64,000 nt of DNA from DASSUW01 sp963789005 (GCA_963789005.1 CAWBIZ010000004.1:62001-126000); one strand, 5' to 3'. Positions 7,247-16,304 are shown, counted from the first letter of the stretch. Notes: generated from the letters alone by a model not told the origin. A program made the numbers and translations.

Positions 7247-8689
7247 TCAGGCCGCGAGCGGCTCGCGGTCGTCGGTCTCCGGTTCGGACACGGCTGTCGG
7301 CGCCTGCTTGGGAACGCGCAGCAGCACCGCCGCCAGCAACGCTCCGGCCACGGCGATGCCGGCCGCGCCGATGAAGGCGGCCGAGTAGCCGTCCGTCAGC
7401 GCGCCTGCGTTTCCGAGCTGGTCGGCTCCCTGTGACGCCGCGACGGCGGTCATCGCGGCCAGGCCGAGCGCCGAACCGACCTGGTAGCTGGTGTTGACGA
7501 TGCCGGAGGCCAGTCCGCCCTCCTCGGGGCGCGCTGATGAGATGGCGGTTCCGAGGGAGGGGATGAAGGCCAGCGACATGCCGGCGGCGGCGATCAGCGA
7601 GGCGGGGAGCACGTCGACGGCGAAGGTGCCGTCAGCTCGCACGAGCGAGAGGAGGGCCATGCCGGCGGCGAGCAGCAGCATGCCGGCCACGACGGGGGTC
7701 TTGAACCCGAAGCGGTTGACCACCCGCGGGGCTACGACGACCATCAGCAGCATGATCGCGGCGGTCATCGGCAGCAGCGCGGCGCCGCCCTCGAAGGCGC
7801 CGTAGCCGAGCACCTGCTGGAGGTAGAGGTTCAGGAAGAACCACATCGGGATCCAGGCCGCGCCGAGCAGGAACTGCGCCAGGTTGGCGGCGGCCAGGTT
7901 CGGGGTGCGGAAGATGCTCAGGCGCATCAGTGGCTCACGGATCGACGCCTGGAGGGCGACGAAGATCGCGAGGAGCCCGACGCCGCCGGCGAGGGCGAGC
8001 AGCGTCTCCGCCGACCCCCAACCTGCCTCGGGGGCCCGCACGATCGCGAACACGGTGAGGGCGAGCCCGGCCGTTGCGGTGACGGCGCCGGCGAGGTCGA
8101 TCGAGCCGCGCCGGGCGGCGACGTTCGGCATGAGGGCCGGGCTGACGGCCAGCACGACCAGTGCGATCGGGATGTTGATGTAGAAGACCCACGGCCAGGA
8201 GATCCACTCGGTGATGACGCCGCCCAGGAAGACGCCGGCGGTGCCGCCGGCCGGTGCGGCGGCGCCGTAGACGGCGAATGCCTTCATGAGCTCCTTCGGG
8301 TCGTGGCCGAAGAGCATCATGAGCAGCGTCAGCGCCGACGGGGCGATGAAGGCCGCGCCGACGCCTTGGACGGCGCGCGCGGCGATCTCGAGGCCGGATG
8401 TCTCGGCGAGACCGGCGGCGAGCGAGCCGGCGGCCAAGACGGCCCAGCCGGCGAGGAACACGCGCCGGGCGCCGAACAGGTCCGATAGGCGGCCGCCGAG
8501 CAGCAGCAGGCCGCCGAAGGCGACGACGTAGGCGTTGAAGACCCACGACAGATCGCCGGGGCTGAAGCCGAGGTCCGTCTGGATCTCGGGAAGGGCCACG
8601 CCGATGATCGAGGTGTCCATGATCACGATGAACTGCGCGAGCGCGATGACGGCAAGGGCCGTCCAGCGCCGCGGATGTGCGGTCTGCAT
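7247..8689 (-). CDS. MFS exporter, DHA2 (14-helix) drug efflux family
   Basis: 480 residues, hydrophobic throughout. It carries the MFS motif A (LGGRLSDLFGARRVF), the antiporter motif near GGTAGVFLGGVITEWISWPW and the usual first helix ending in IVIMDTSIIGVALPEIQ. Length and motifs fit proton-coupled multidrug efflux of the EmrB/QacA type with 14 transmembrane helices. ATG at 8689 with AAAGG 8 bases upstream. It is transcribed in the same direction as the copper cluster but separated from it by about 170 bases, so co-transcription is uncertain. Confidence 0.9.
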   Translation of the reverse strand: MQTAHPRRWTALAVIALAQFIVIMDTSIIGVALPEIQTDLGFSPGDLSWVFNAYVVAFGGLLLLGGRLSDLFGARRVFLAGWAVLAAGSLAAGLAETSGLEIAARAVQGVGAAFIAPSALTLLMMLFGHDPKELMKAFAVYGAAAPAGGTAGVFLGGVITEWISWPWVFYINIPIALVVLAVSPALMPNVAARRGSIDLAGAVTATAGLALTVFAIVRAPEAGWGSAETLLALAGGVGLLAIFVALQASIREPLMRLSIFRTPNLAAANLAQFLLGAAWIPMWFFLNLYLQQVLGYGAFEGGAALLPMTAAIMLLMVVVAPRVVNRFGFKTPVVAGMLLLAAGMALLSLVRADGTFAVDVLPASLIAAAGMSLAFIPSLGTAISSARPEEGGLASGIVNTSYQVGSALGLAAMTAVAASQGADQLGNAGALTDGYSAAFIGAAGIAVAGALLAAVLLRVPKQAPTAVSEPETDDREPLAA

Positions 8690-8857
8690 GAAGTTGCCTT
8701 TCTGAGCCGCGCGGTGGCGGCTCGTCGATTGCGGGATGTGGGCCGGGCCGGGTGGGGCCGCGCCTGCCGTCCGGCGCGCTAGGGCGCTAGACGGCGTTCG
8801 CGCATCGCCCGCAGCCGGCGGCGCCGACCGCCGCGGCCCAGGTGAGGTAGGTCGTGC

Positions 8858-9412
8858 TCATGCGGTTCTCGGGGATGTGCGTTCGGCAAGGTCTTGGGGG
8901 GCGGGCTCGATGCCGGCGACGAGGTTCAGGCCGCCGGTCAAGAGCTGCAGCGCCACGAGACCGACGACCTCGGCGATCTGCTCGTCCGTGTAGCCGTGCC
9001 CGTGCAGCTCGTCGATCTGCGCGTCGGTGACGTCGCCGGGTCCAGCGATGACTTGCTGGCCGAAGGCGACCATCGCCGCGATCTTGGGGTCGGTGGCGGT
9101 GCCGTGCCGGGCGAGCTCGATGTCGGTGTCGCTGAGATCGAGCTGCCGGGCGGCGCGGGTGTGCGCGACGAGGCAGTACTCGCAGCCAAGCCATTCGTGT
9201 ACCGCCAGGTTGATCCGCTCGACGATGCGCCGGTCGAGGTGCGTGCGCTTCAGCGCCCGATTGAGGTCCAGGTAGCCGCGCAGGAGTGCCGGGGCGTTGG
9301 CCATCGCCCGGACCATCGGCCCGGGCTCGCCGCCGCGGCCGGCGAGCTCGTCGAGCAGCTCCTTGGCCTTGCCGGTCGCGTGGTCGATCTCGATTGGCTC
9401 GATGCGTGCCAT
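8858..9412 (-). CDS. Carboxymuconolactone decarboxylase-family (AhpD-like) protein
   Basis: 184 residues from the ATG at 9412; a GTG one codon earlier is possible. HEWLGCEYCLVAHTRAAR is the ExxCxxCxxxH redox motif of AhpD-type proteins, followed by the helical repeat QIAEVVGLVALQ. These proteins act in peroxide reduction or as thiol-redox partners. The start codon shares its A with the stop of copA (TGATG), and GGGAGG lies 6-11 bases ahead, so it is translationally coupled to the ATPase as the last gene of the copper operon. A role in handling copper-induced oxidative stress is an inference from context. Confidence 0.8.
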   Translation of the reverse strand: MARIEPIEIDHATGKAKELLDELAGRGGEPGPMVRAMANAPALLRGYLDLNRALKRTHLDRRIVERINLAVHEWLGCEYCLVAHTRAARQLDLSDTDIELARHGTATDPKIAAMVAFGQQVIAGPGDVTDAQIDELHGHGYTDEQIAEVVGLVALQLLTGGLNLVAGIEPAPQDLAERTSPRTA

Positions 9413-11706
9413 CACGCCACCTCCCTGGCTTGACGAGTGGACATGGCGGGTGCACCAGGTGCCGGGCTGGTGGAGGCGGCGCCGGCGTGCGCGGAGCGGA
9501 AGCGCCGCAGCCGCAGCGCGTTGGCGACGACCGAGAGGCTGGAGAACGCCATGGCCAGGCCGGCGATCAGCGGGTTGAGCAGGCCGGCGGCCGCGAGCGG
9601 GATCGCGGCGACGTTGTAGCCGAACGCCCAGGCGAGGTTCTGCTTGATCGTGCGCAGCGTCGCGCGGGAGAGGCGAATGGCGTCGGCGGCGGCGCGAAGG
9701 TCTCCGGAGACGAGCGTGAGGTCGGAGGCCTCGATGGCGACGTCGGTGCCGGTCCCGATCGCCAGCCCGAGGTCGGCTTGCGCGAGCGCGGGAGCGTCGT
9801 TGACGCCGTCGCCGGCCATCGCCACGACGCGGCCCTCGGCCTGGAGGCGCCGGACGACGGCGGCCTTGTCGGACGGCAGGACCTCGGCGATGACGTCGTC
9901 GATGCCGACCTCGCCGGCGACGGCGCGCGCGGTGGTCTCGTTGTCGCCGGTCAGCAGGACCGGTCGCAGCCCGAGCGCCTTCAGCGAGGCGACTGCCTCG
10001 GCCGACGTGGCCTTGACCGTGTCGGCCACGACGAGCAGTCCGCGGACTTCACCGTCCCACGCGACCACGACCGCCGTCCGGCCCTGTGCCTCTGCAGCGC
10101 GGTTGGCGGCTTCCAGCTCGGTCGGGATCTTCAGGCTCCAGTCGGCCATGAAGGCCGGTCGGCCGATCAGGACGCCGTGCCCGTCGACGATCCCCTCGAC
10201 GCCGAGACCCTCGTGGTTGGCAAAGCCATCGAGCGCCGGAAGCTCGCCGAGCTCGTCGCGGGCAGCGCGCGCGATCGCCTGCGCGGTCGGGTGCTCGGAT
10301 GCGTCCTCGAGCGCGCCGGAGATGCGCAGCACCTCGGCGCGGTCCTCGCCGTCGGCCGGCACGACGTCGACCAGGCTCATGCGGCCGGTGGTGACGGTGC
10401 CGGTCTTGTCGAGCACGATCGTGTCGACCTTGCGGGTGGACTCGAGGATCTCCGGGCCCTTGATCAGCAGGCCGAGCTGCGCGCCGCGGCCGGTGCCGAC
10501 CAGCAGCGCGGTCGGCGTGGCCAGCCCGAGCGCGCAGGGGCACGCGATGATGAGGACGGCCACGGCGGCGGTGAACGCGAAGGTCAGGTCCTCGCCGGCG
10601 CCGATCCAGAAGCCGAGCGTTGCGACGGCGAGGCCGATGACGATCGGGACGAACACGCCCGAGACCCGGTCGGCGAGCCGCTGCACGGCTGCCTTGCCCG
10701 ACTGGGCGTCCGTGACGAGCCGGGCGATCTGCGCCAGCGCGGTGTCGGCGCCCACCTTCGTCGCCCGGACGATCAGCCGGCCGCCCGCGTTGACGGACGC
10801 ACCGGCGACCTCGTCGCCGGGCTGCTTGTCGGCGGGAACCGATTCGCCGGTCAGCAGCGACTGGTCGACGGCGCTGACGCCCTCCTCGACGATCCCGTCG
10901 GTCGCGACCTTCTCGCCCGGGCGCACGACGAAGCGGTCGCCGACGGCGAGCTGCTCGACCGGCACCCTGCGCTCGCTGCCGTCGGCGTCGAGAATGGCGA
11001 CATCCTTGGCCCCGAGCTCGAGCAGCGCGGTCAGGGCGGCGCCGGCGCGACGCTTGGCGCGTGCCTCGAAGTACCGGCCGGCCAGGATGAAGACGGTCAC
11101 CGCGGTGGCGACCTCGAGATAGATCTCGTCGGCGCCGGTGCCGCGCTCGGGGACCAGATCGAATCCCATGGTCATGCCCGGGATCCCGGCGTCCCCGAGG
11201 AACAACGCATAGAGCGACCACGCGAACGCGGCGAGCACGCCGACCGAGATCAGCGTGTCCATCGTCGCGGCGCCGTGCTTGAGGTTCGCCCAGGCGGCGC
11301 GATGGACCGGCCACGCGCCCCAGACGACCACGGGCGCGGCCAGCGTCAGCGATAGCCACTGCCAGTTGTCGAACTGCAGCGGTGGGATCATCGCCATCGC
11401 GAGCACGGGCAGCATCAGCGCGAGCGACACCAGCAGCCGCTGCCGGAGCGGCGCGGTCTCGTCGACCGCGTCGGTCGCCGCGGGCTCGGCCGACGGGAGG
11501 ACGGCCTGGTAGCCGGCCGACTCGACCGCAGCGACGAGCTGCTCGGGCGCCACGGCGGCCGCGTCGAACTCCACGGCCGCCTTCTCGGTCGCGTAGTTCA
11601 CCGAGGCGGTCACGCCCTCGAGCTTGTTCAGCTTGCGCTCGATCCGGTTCGCGCACGACGCGCACGTCATGCCCGTGATCGGCAGTTCGACGTGCTGCGT
11701 GGTCAC
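9412..11706 (-). CDS. copA: Copper-translocating P1B-type ATPase
   Basis: 764 residues. The N-terminal HMA domain has GMTCASC (Cys15, Cys18). The order is then membrane helices, TGES in the actuator domain (about 287), the CPC metal site (Cys389-Pro-Cys391), phosphorylated Asp433 in DKTGT, HP in the N-domain (SEHPTAQA) and GDGVNDAPAL near the C-terminus. This is the Cu(I) exporter pattern, driving copper from cytosol to exterior with ATP. GTG start at 11706 with AGGAGGTGA ahead, which lies inside the end of the preceding gene. It is the third gene of a CsoR-controlled operon. Confidence 0.93.
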   Translation of the reverse strand: MTTQHVELPITGMTCASCANRIERKLNKLEGVTASVNYATEKAAVEFDAAAVAPEQLVAAVESAGYQAVLPSAEPAATDAVDETAPLRQRLLVSLALMLPVLAMAMIPPLQFDNWQWLSLTLAAPVVVWGAWPVHRAAWANLKHGAATMDTLISVGVLAAFAWSLYALFLGDAGIPGMTMGFDLVPERGTGADEIYLEVATAVTVFILAGRYFEARAKRRAGAALTALLELGAKDVAILDADGSERRVPVEQLAVGDRFVVRPGEKVATDGIVEEGVSAVDQSLLTGESVPADKQPGDEVAGASVNAGGRLIVRATKVGADTALAQIARLVTDAQSGKAAVQRLADRVSGVFVPIVIGLAVATLGFWIGAGEDLTFAFTAAVAVLIIACPCALGLATPTALLVGTGRGAQLGLLIKGPEILESTRKVDTIVLDKTGTVTTGRMSLVDVVPADGEDRAEVLRISGALEDASEHPTAQAIARAARDELGELPALDGFANHEGLGVEGIVDGHGVLIGRPAFMADWSLKIPTELEAANRAAEAQGRTAVVVAWDGEVRGLLVVADTVKATSAEAVASLKALGLRPVLLTGDNETTARAVAGEVGIDDVIAEVLPSDKAAVVRRLQAEGRVVAMAGDGVNDAPALAQADLGLAIGTGTDVAIEASDLTLVSGDLRAAADAIRLSRATLRTIKQNLAWAFGYNVAAIPLAAAGLLNPLIAGLAMAFSSLSVVANALRLRRFRSAHAGAASTSPAPGAPAMSTRQAREVA

Positions 11707-11709
11707 GGC

Positions 11710-12585
11710 CTAGCTCACCTCCTGGGTGAAGGCGACGGTCTGCACGCGGGTGGGTGGGCCTGAAGTCTTGAACTGCAGGAACAGCCGGTAGCGGCCCTCC
11801 GTCGGGAAGGTGGCGGCGAACCGGACGGAGTCGTCCGCCGGGTGCACGTGCAGGAACGCCATGTCGCCCTCGCGCAGCGCGACGAGGTGGCCGCCGGCGC
11901 CGAGGTAGGGCTCGGTGTCGACCGGCACGCCGCCCTTGCTGATCGTGAAGCGAAGATCGGCCTCCTCTCCCCGACGCGCGTGGCCGGCGTCGAGGCGGAC
12001 GTCGTAGCCGCCGTCGCTCTTGGCAGCGCCCTGCGGCGCCGGGAGCGCGCGCAGGTCGCCGTCGCCGTCGACGCGCAGGTCGGCGGCGAGCGTCTGGTTC
12101 TCGCCGCCGTACGAGAAGTCGGCGAACAGCCGGTACGAGCCGGCGTCGTCGACGCGCACGCTCGTGCTCCAGCTGCCGTCGGGCGCCTGCTCGGGGTGCA
12201 GATGCTGGAAGCCGGTCAGGTCGCGGCGGGCGATGATCAGGTGCATGCGCTTCTCGTGCTCGACGTCGAAGTCGCGCACCGTCTCGCCGCCGTCGTCGAC
12301 GATCCTGAAGCGCAGCATCGCTTGCTGCCCGCGGCGCAGCTCTGGGTTCTCGACGACCACCCGCAGGCCATCCTCGGCGACCGCCAGGCCGCGCACCGGG
12401 CGCGCAGCGCCGTGCGCAGCGGCTGAAGTCTTAGGCGTGGAAGGCATCTTGGAGTGCTCCGCTGGTACAGCCGACGCGGCGTCCTCGTCGCGGTCGGGTC
12501 CGATCGCGGCGCCCGCCAGCGCCGCGCCGCCGAACAGCACGGCGAGCGCAGCGAGCAAGGCGGTGAGCTTGACGGTTGCGCTCAC
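11710..12585 (-). CDS. Secreted two-domain His/Met protein of the copper operon
   Basis: 291 residues with an N-terminal signal or anchor helix (LTALLAALAVLFGGAALAGA). A linker carries EHSKMPSTP. Two beta-rich halves follow, each with a similar His motif: MHLIIARRDLTGFQHLHPE and HLVALREGDMAFLHVHP. The repetition of H-L-(I/V)-(I/A) plus H-(L/V)-HP suggests two copies of one metal-binding module. Unnamed proteins of this type are common next to csoR/copA in actinobacteria. The GTG start overlaps the stop of the chaperone gene (GTGA). A periplasmic or cell-surface copper-buffering role is an inference. Confidence 0.75.
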   Translation of the reverse strand: MSATVKLTALLAALAVLFGGAALAGAAIGPDRDEDAASAVPAEHSKMPSTPKTSAAAHGAARPVRGLAVAEDGLRVVVENPELRRGQQAMLRFRIVDDGGETVRDFDVEHEKRMHLIIARRDLTGFQHLHPEQAPDGSWSTSVRVDDAGSYRLFADFSYGGENQTLAADLRVDGDGDLRALPAPQGAAKSDGGYDVRLDAGHARRGEEADLRFTISKGGVPVDTEPYLGAGGHLVALREGDMAFLHVHPADDSVRFAATFPTEGRYRLFLQFKTSGPPTRVQTVAFTQEVS

Positions 12586-12806
12586 GCGGCGACCTCGTAG
12601 CCGGCGTCAGCCACGGCCGCGCGGACGGCGTCGTCGTCGATCTCCGGTCCGGTGATGGTCATGCGGCCGGAGGCGAGGTCGACGTCCACGGCGCGCACGC
12701 CCGGGACCTCGGACACCTCGTCGCGCACGGACAGCACGCAATGCGAGCACGCTATGCCCTGGACGGTGTAGTCGCGAGTCTCGGCGGTGTGCGTCGTAGT
12801 GTTCAT
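12582..12806 (-). CDS. copZ: Copper chaperone, HMA domain (CopZ-like)
   Basis: 74 residues from ATG 12806, chosen because the HMA fold starts right after it (MNTTTHTAETRDYTVQGIAC). The metal loop is GIACSHC, followed by VRDEVSEVPGVRAVDVDLAS and ITGPEIDDDAVRAAVADAGY, the standard beta-alpha-beta-beta-alpha-beta pattern. The methionine of the usual GMxCxxC is replaced by isoleucine. It delivers Cu(I) to the ATPase. First gene of the operon, directly behind two CsoR-type operators. Confidence 0.88.
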   Translation of the reverse strand: MNTTTHTAETRDYTVQGIACSHCVLSVRDEVSEVPGVRAVDVDLASGRMTITGPEIDDDAVRAAVADAGYEVAA

Positions 12807-12819
12807 GAGAGAGGTTCCT

Positions 12820-12871
12820 GATACCGGCAGGGGGTATCGACTCGCCACGATAGCATACCCTCCGGGGGTAC
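12820..12871. promoter_or_regulatory. Two CsoR-type operators between copZ and csoR
   Basis: GATACCggcagggGGTATC (12820-12838) and ATACCCtccgGGGGTA (12855-12870) both fit the GC-centred TACCC...GGGTA palindrome bound by CsoR repressors. They lie 35 bases apart in the divergent promoter region, the first 14 bases from the copZ start and the second 40 bases before csoR. One site per direction, or cooperative binding of both, would explain copper-induced expression of the operon and autoregulation of csoR. Confidence 0.8.
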
Positions 12872-12909
12872 GGTACACTTTCTTGGCGATATCCCTGAAC
12901 GGAGACCAG

Positions 12910-13212
12910 ATGCCCGCCACAAGCACCGCTCAAGAGACCCGCGGCTATACCGCAACGAAGGACGCCCTCCTCAATCGCCTTCGTCGCGTCGAGGGCCAGG
13001 TTCGCGGTGTGCAGGGCATGGTCGAGGACGACCGCTACTGCATCGACGTGCTCACGCAGATCAGCGCGATCCAGGCCGCCCTCGACAAGGTCGCCCTCGG
13101 CCTGCTCGACGACCACGTACAGCACTGCGTCATGGGCGCCGACGCCGACGGCAAGGCCGAGATGACCGACGAGCTGATGGCTGCCGTCGCCCGGCTGATG
13201 CGCCGCGGGTAA
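12910..13212 (+). CDS. csoR: Copper-sensing repressor CsoR
   Basis: 100 residues. The all-helical DUF156 fold is evident (LLNRLRRVEGQVRGVQGMVE). Cys44, His69 and Cys73 have the same spacing (25 and 4) as Cys36-His61-Cys65 of the Mycobacterium tuberculosis CsoR, which coordinate Cu(I). On binding copper the tetramer leaves its operator. ATG at 12910 preceded by GGAGACC. It is divergent to the copper operon across two matching operators. The identical triad makes copper, rather than nickel or sulfide, the likely ligand. Confidence 0.93.
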   Translation: MPATSTAQETRGYTATKDALLNRLRRVEGQVRGVQGMVEDDRYCIDVLTQISAIQAALDKVALGLLDDHVQHCVMGADADGKAEMTDELMAAVARLMRRG

Positions 13213-13254
13213 GCGGTAGCTGCTGCGGCTAGGAGCCGAAGCAGCGGCGACCTC

Positions 13255-14118
13255 CTATTTCTTCACCAGGTCGCGCCATGTCTTGCCGCGGTCGCGCGAC
13301 GACAGGACCTGCGACTCGTGAGTGGCGGCGAGCAACTCGTCCCCGACCCCTTCCAGAGCTGCCGGTGGCCCGGGAAGCGTGCCGACCTCGTTCCACGCGC
13401 CGTTCGGTTCGCTCGCACTGCGAACGACGCCGCGGAGATCCACCGCGATCAAGCCGAGCTCTCGGGTCCAGGCGACCATTCCGCCCGGAACGGACAGCGG
13501 GCGCCAGGTCGCGCCGCCGTCGCGGGAAACCCAACCGCGCTGCTCGCCGAGCGCGACGCTGACGCGCGGGTCTTGGGGGTCGATGGCCAGCCCGAGGAGC
13601 CCCTCCGGCGCCGCGCGGCGGGTCCACGAGCGGCCCGCGTCGTCGCTGCGCAGGAACCTGGCCTCACGCGTGTCCCAGTCGCTGCCGAACCCGTACACGG
13701 TCTTTCCCTGGGCCTCGAGTACGTGGAAGTCTGCGTCGCCGCGCAGCGAGATGGGGCGCCAGGTGTTGCCGGCGTTGCGCGACTCGATCAGGCCCAGGAA
13801 GGGTGGATCGTTCTCAGTGCTGCCGGGGTGTCCCGAGCCGAGGAAGTGATCGCGCCCGACGACCGTGAACCCCATCGTGTCCTGATACAGGCCGGCGACT
13901 CGCCGCGGGGACCGGTCGCCCGAGCCCATCCGGAACAGGCCGGTGTGGGTGGCGATAAACAACGCCTCGTCGACCGGATTGCGGCCGAGCCCGTGGATAT
14001 GGATGACGCCGGGATCGCTGGGCGTCACGGGCGCCGATGGCCGATCGCTGGCCTCACCGCACCCGAGGAGTATCAGCGCGGCGATGACTGCAGCGATCGC
14101 GCCCGGCCCCATGGGCAA
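13255..14118 (-). CDS. BNR-repeat lipoprotein (F510_1955 glycosylhydrolase-like)
   Basis: 287 residues. Signal peptide with lipobox ALILLGC (Cys20), so it should be anchored outside the membrane. VIHIHGLGRNPVDEALFIAT is followed by several Asp-box repeats (SRNAGNTW, SDDAGRSW, SRDGGATW, SRDRGKTW), the hallmark of sialidase/BNR beta-propellers. Proteins of this group are named glycosylhydrolases by homology, but no activity is established and they frequently accompany copper genes. Convergent with csoR. Function in metal stress is an inference. Confidence 0.75.
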   Translation of the reverse strand: MPMGPGAIAAVIAALILLGCGEASDRPSAPVTPSDPGVIHIHGLGRNPVDEALFIATHTGLFRMGSGDRSPRRVAGLYQDTMGFTVVGRDHFLGSGHPGSTENDPPFLGLIESRNAGNTWRPISLRGDADFHVLEAQGKTVYGFGSDWDTREARFLRSDDAGRSWTRRAAPEGLLGLAIDPQDPRVSVALGEQRGWVSRDGGATWRPLSVPGGMVAWTRELGLIAVDLRGVVRSASEPNGAWNEVGTLPGPPAALEGVGDELLAATHESQVLSSRDRGKTWRDLVKK

Positions 14119-14173
14119 GCAGCGTAGTGCCGAACGCCCACGCGACGCCGTCCAGGCGCCCAGCTGCCCGTGC

Positions 14174-14797
14174 TCATGCCGATGGACCCTGCGGCTGCGC
14201 AGCGGGCGGGACGCAGAGCGCGCCGAGGACGGTGCTCGCGAGCGCGTCCTCGGCGTGCCCGTCGTCGACGCGGGCGGCTTGCAGTTCGGCGCTGGCGGCG
14301 TGGATGAGTGCCATGAGCATCGACAGGTGCCAGGACGCGGGCACGTCGGAGCGGAAGCTGCCGTCGGCTTGCCCGCGCACGATCAGCGGTTCGAGGTGGG
14401 CGAGGACCGAGTGATGCTTGGAGCGCAGTTCGGCCTGTGGGAGCTGGGTGGTGATGGCGACGAGGGCGTGGTAGCGCCCGAGCTCGCGCCAGGTGGACGC
14501 CAGGACGCGGCGAAGCGCGTCAACCGCGCCGCCGCGCTCGGGCTCGGCGGCCTCGATTGCGGCGCTGACTTCGAGCAATGCGCGCTGCCTGACGGCGTCG
14601 ATGAGCGTGTCTCGCGTCGGGAAGTGCACATAGATCGTCGCTCGCACGACCCCGGCCCGGCGAGCGATCTCGGCCATGCTGGCGTCGGGATCGCTCGCGA
14701 GTGCTTCGAGCGCCGCGTCCAGGATCCGCGCGATGCTGCGCTCGGCGTCGGCGCGGCGGCGTGGCGGTTCGGTTGCGGGCTCGGGGTGGGCGGGCAT
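14174..14797 (-). CDS. TetR-family repressor of the adjacent MFS exporter
   Basis: 207 residues. The N-terminal helix-turn-helix is clear: MAEIARRAGVVRATIYVHFP followed by TRDTLIDAVRQRAL. The C-terminal ligand domain is variable, as usual. Its ATG shares one base with the stop of the MFS gene (TGATG), so both are made from one transcript. Two identical-architecture palindromes lie ahead of the operon and are the likely binding sites. Confidence 0.88.
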   Translation of the reverse strand: MPAHPEPATEPPRRRADAERSIARILDAALEALASDPDASMAEIARRAGVVRATIYVHFPTRDTLIDAVRQRALLEVSAAIEAAEPERGGAVDALRRVLASTWRELGRYHALVAITTQLPQAELRSKHHSVLAHLEPLIVRGQADGSFRSDVPASWHLSMLMALIHAASAELQAARVDDGHAEDALASTVLGALCVPPAAQPQGPSA

Positions 14798-16239
14798 CAG
14801 TGGACGGCGACGTGCGGGGTGAGCGCGAGCTTGGGCAGGAACGTCTTCGCCGAGGGCAGGATGACGAGCGCCGCTAGGCTCGCGATCGCCGCGATCGCGG
14901 CGGCGGTGAGGTAGGCGTCGCCGATGCCGCTTGCGGCAGCGCCGGGGCCGAGGGCGCTGGTGGCGATGCTGGCCAGGATGGCGATCCCGAGTGAGCCGCC
15001 GATCTCGTGGCCGGTGGTGTTCAGGCCAGAGAGCATTCCGGATTCCTCGTCGCGGGCGCCGGTGAGCACCGAGACAGTGACTGCCACGAGCACGATGCCG
15101 AGCCCGATGCCGGCGATGATCATGCCGGGCAGCACATCCGCGATGTAGTTGCCATGCTCGCCGACGCCGGAGAGCAGCAGCAGTCCGGCCGCGGTGACCG
15201 CGAACCCGGCGGCGAGCGGGACGCGGACGCCGGCGCGGGTGATCACGTGCGTGGCGGCGTGCACGCCAACGCCGATCGCGCCCGCGAACGGCAGGAATGC
15301 CAGGCCGGTCTCCAGCGCGCCGGCGCCGAGCACCTGTTGCAGGTACAGCGAGGCCAGCAGGAAGGACCCGAACATCACGGCCGAGGCCGCGAGCATCATC
15401 ACAAAGCCGCCGCCGATCGCGCGATCGGTGAGCCGCTGAACGCGCAGGAGCGGCTGCCGGGTGCGCAGCTCGAGCGCGGCGAACACGGCCAGGCCGGCGA
15501 CCGCCGCGACGCCGATACCGAGCGTCTGCATCGAGGCCCAGCCGGCGATCTCAGCCTGCGAGAGGGCATAGACGAGGGCGCCAAGGCTGGCGGTGGCGAC
15601 GAGCGCGCCGCGCAGGTCGAGGCCACGCCAACGAGGCCGCGCCGTATCGGCCGGGATGATGTGCACGGCGCCCGCGGCCAGGAGGGCGCCGATCGGCAGG
15701 TTGATGAAGAAGATCGCGCGCCAGTCGACGAGCTCGGTGAGCGCGCCGCCCAGGAGGACGCCGATCGCGGCGCCGGCGCCGCCGACGGCACCCCAGACGC
15801 CGAGCGCCTTGGCGCGGTCCGGGCCGTGGAAGCTGGTGGTGATGATCGACAGCGCGGCCGGGGAGAGCATCGCGGCGCCCACGCCCTGGCCGGCGCGAGC
15901 CGCGAACAGCACCGTGGCGTCGCCGGCCACGGCGGTCATCAGCGAGGACGCGGTGAACACGCCGAGGCCGGTGAGGAACACGCGCCGGCGGCCGAGCAGG
16001 TCGGCGGCGCGTCCACCGAACAGCAGCAGGCTGCCGAAGATCAGCGAGTAGCTGGTGATCGTCCAGCCGATGTCCGCACTCGGGATGCCGAGGTCCGTCG
16101 CAAGGTCAGGAAGCGCGACGTTCACGGCCGAGATGTCGAGGATGACCATGAGCTGCGCGACTGACAGCAGCAGAAGCAGCGACCAGCGCATACGGGTGGC
16201 GCCGAGCGGCGCGCTGGGGGTGTGGTGGCGATGGTGCAT
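14797..16239 (-). CDS. MFS exporter, DHA2 (14-helix) drug efflux family
   Basis: 480 residues. First helix LMVILDISAVNVALPDLATD, motif A FGGRAADLLGRRRVF, and motif C GGAGAAIGVLLGGALTELVDW, all typical of EmrB/QacA-type proton antiporters. The N-terminus is His-rich (MHHRHH), probably incidental. It is the first gene of an operon with the TetR repressor. A double operator directly ahead suggests induction by the exported compound. Similar in size and layout to the exporter at 7247-8689 but clearly different in sequence. Confidence 0.9.
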   Translation of the reverse strand: MHHRHHTPSAPLGATRMRWSLLLLLSVAQLMVILDISAVNVALPDLATDLGIPSADIGWTITSYSLIFGSLLLFGGRAADLLGRRRVFLTGLGVFTASSLMTAVAGDATVLFAARAGQGVGAAMLSPAALSIITTSFHGPDRAKALGVWGAVGGAGAAIGVLLGGALTELVDWRAIFFINLPIGALLAAGAVHIIPADTARPRWRGLDLRGALVATASLGALVYALSQAEIAGWASMQTLGIGVAAVAGLAVFAALELRTRQPLLRVQRLTDRAIGGGFVMMLAASAVMFGSFLLASLYLQQVLGAGALETGLAFLPFAGAIGVGVHAATHVITRAGVRVPLAAGFAVTAAGLLLLSGVGEHGNYIADVLPGMIIAGIGLGIVLVAVTVSVLTGARDEESGMLSGLNTTGHEIGGSLGIAILASIATSALGPGAAASGIGDAYLTAAAIAAIASLAALVILPSAKTFLPKLALTPHVAVH

Positions 16240-16261
16240 TGGGGAGGACCTCGATCTGTTT

Positions 16262-16304
16262 CAGACAGTAGTGTCTGACTTAGTAAATCAGACAGTGGTG
16301 TCTG
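16262..16304. promoter_or_regulatory. Double TetR operator
   Basis: CAGACAGTAGTGTCTG (16262-16277) and CAGACAGTGGTGTCTG (16289-16304) are two copies of the same dyad CAGACA-N4-TGTCTG, with centres 27 bases apart. They lie 23-65 bases ahead of the MFS-tetR operon and 58 or more bases ahead of the divergent membrane-protein gene. Two dimers of the TetR protein probably bind here and control both directions. Confidence 0.85.

Noticed and set aside
9286..11355. 689-codon plus-strand frame opposite copA
   Set aside because: Antisense shadow of a high-GC gene; the translation is low-complexity Arg/Gly/Asp/Ala and copA carries all family motifs on the other strand.
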